Shown in pieces: positions 5,601-5,820 of a stretch of 5,820 bases of DNA. Positions within the stretch are counted from its first letter, which is position 1, and the number at the start of each line of letters is the position of its first letter. Below the pieces are notes generated by a model. That model did not search any database. It saw only the letters and a program-made list of their open reading frames with translations, and had not been told where the DNA came from. Made by a program: the position numbers and the translations under genes. The DNA comes from SH-MAG3 sp036374995 (GTDB taxonomy: Bacteria > Gemmatimonadota > Gemmatimonadetes > Longimicrobiales > RSA9): NCBI GenBank assembly GCA_036374995.1, contig DASUSS010000049.1, positions 1-5,820 on the forward strand, written 5' to 3'.

Positions 5601-5820
5601 TCAGCGCTTCCGGTTCAGGAGCCCTCCGAGCATCCCACCCACGTCATCGACGATCGATCCGTCGCGATCGCGGTCGAGGAGCGGCTCCAGCATCCCGGCG
5701 AGTCCACCGGACGGCGCAGCGCCTGCACCTCCGCTGGTCGCGCCCTTCTTCTGCTTCGCCAGTGCTCCCATGGCCAGCGATGCGAGGAGCGGGAGCATCT
5801 GTTTGAGAGTGGACGGGTCT
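5601..5820 (-). CDS. DUF937 (YidB-like) protein, C-terminal part; gene continues past the right edge
   Basis: Seventy-two codons are visible; the frame stays open to the edge, and the methionine at 5796-5798 is internal rather than the start. Upstream of it the frame reads D-P-S-T-L-K-Q and runs into M-L-P-L-L-A-S-L-A-M-G-A-L-A-K-Q, matching the conserved helical part of DUF937 proteins, where an L-L-P-L-L-A-x-x-x-M-G-A-L pattern is usual. A Gly/Ala/Ser linker follows, then the typical tail L-L-D-R-D-R-D-G-S-I-V-D-D and a Gly/Leu-rich end, G-M-L-G-G-L-L-N-R-K-R. The D-x-D-x-D-G loop resembles an EF-hand/dockerin-type calcium site. No ribosome site precedes the internal Met, supporting truncation by the window. 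The family's function is not established; no signal peptide can be judged because the N-terminus is missing. Confidence 0.85.
   Translation of the reverse strand, partial: DPSTLKQMLPLLASLAMGALAKQKKGATSGGAGAAPSGGLAGMLEPLLDRDRDGSIVDDVGGMLGGLLNRKR

Noticed and set aside
5507..5806. Plus-strand frame preceded by GAGGAA and starting M-P-E-K-R-I-E-L
   Set aside because: The ribosome-like site and first dozen residues look plausible, but most of the frame is antisense to the DUF937 gene and becomes Arg/Pro/Ser-rich without motifs. It also runs through the terminator-like hairpin.
1..5820. Possible mobile element, CRISPR array, tRNA/rRNA, prophage or defence cassette
   Set aside because: I found no transposase or integrase motifs, no regularly spaced long repeats, no cloverleaf and no phage or nuclease signatures. 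All intact genes look like ordinary envelope genes of uniform composition.

Overview
The window looks like chromosomal DNA from a free-living, very GC-rich (about two-thirds G+C by eye) Gram-negative-type bacterium. Two genes encode clear lipoproteins and one a probable one; a fourth encodes a protein with a Sec signal peptide. The mix of a secreted 6-bladed beta-propeller (N-terminal GCADC, then a G-x-G-x-G-P-G-E-L motif), a lipoprotein amidohydrolase and a Tricorn/IRBP-like S41 peptidase is typical of Gemmatimonadota. That placement is inference from protein style; there is no marker gene.

Layout from left to right. A perfect 12-bp stem-loop (9-37) lies downstream of an S41 peptidase lipoprotein gene on the minus strand (85-1638). 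A long 601-bp divergent spacer (1639-2239) holds no convincing gene but several short direct and inverted repeats. A metal-dependent amidohydrolase lipoprotein gene follows on the plus strand (2240-3508). A 112-bp convergent gap leads to three minus-strand genes: a small unrecognised probable lipoprotein (3621-4175), a secreted beta-propeller protein (4299-5354), and the 3' part of a DUF937/YidB-like gene (5601 to beyond the right edge). The gaps between these three are 123 and 246 bp, so they could be one loose transcription unit or separate units. A strong hairpin at 5555-5578 favours a break after the DUF937 gene.

At least four of the five proteins are predicted to act outside the cytoplasm. 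The divergent pair suggests peptide use at the envelope: an S41 endopeptidase and an amidohydrolase of the branch that includes Xaa-dipeptidases, possibly controlled from the shared spacer. That coupling is inferred from position only. I found no mobile element, CRISPR array, RNA gene, defence system or toxin-antitoxin pair. The best leads for follow-up are the repeat-rich regulatory spacer, the small four-cysteine lipoprotein, and the CxxC motif and charged insertion of the propeller.
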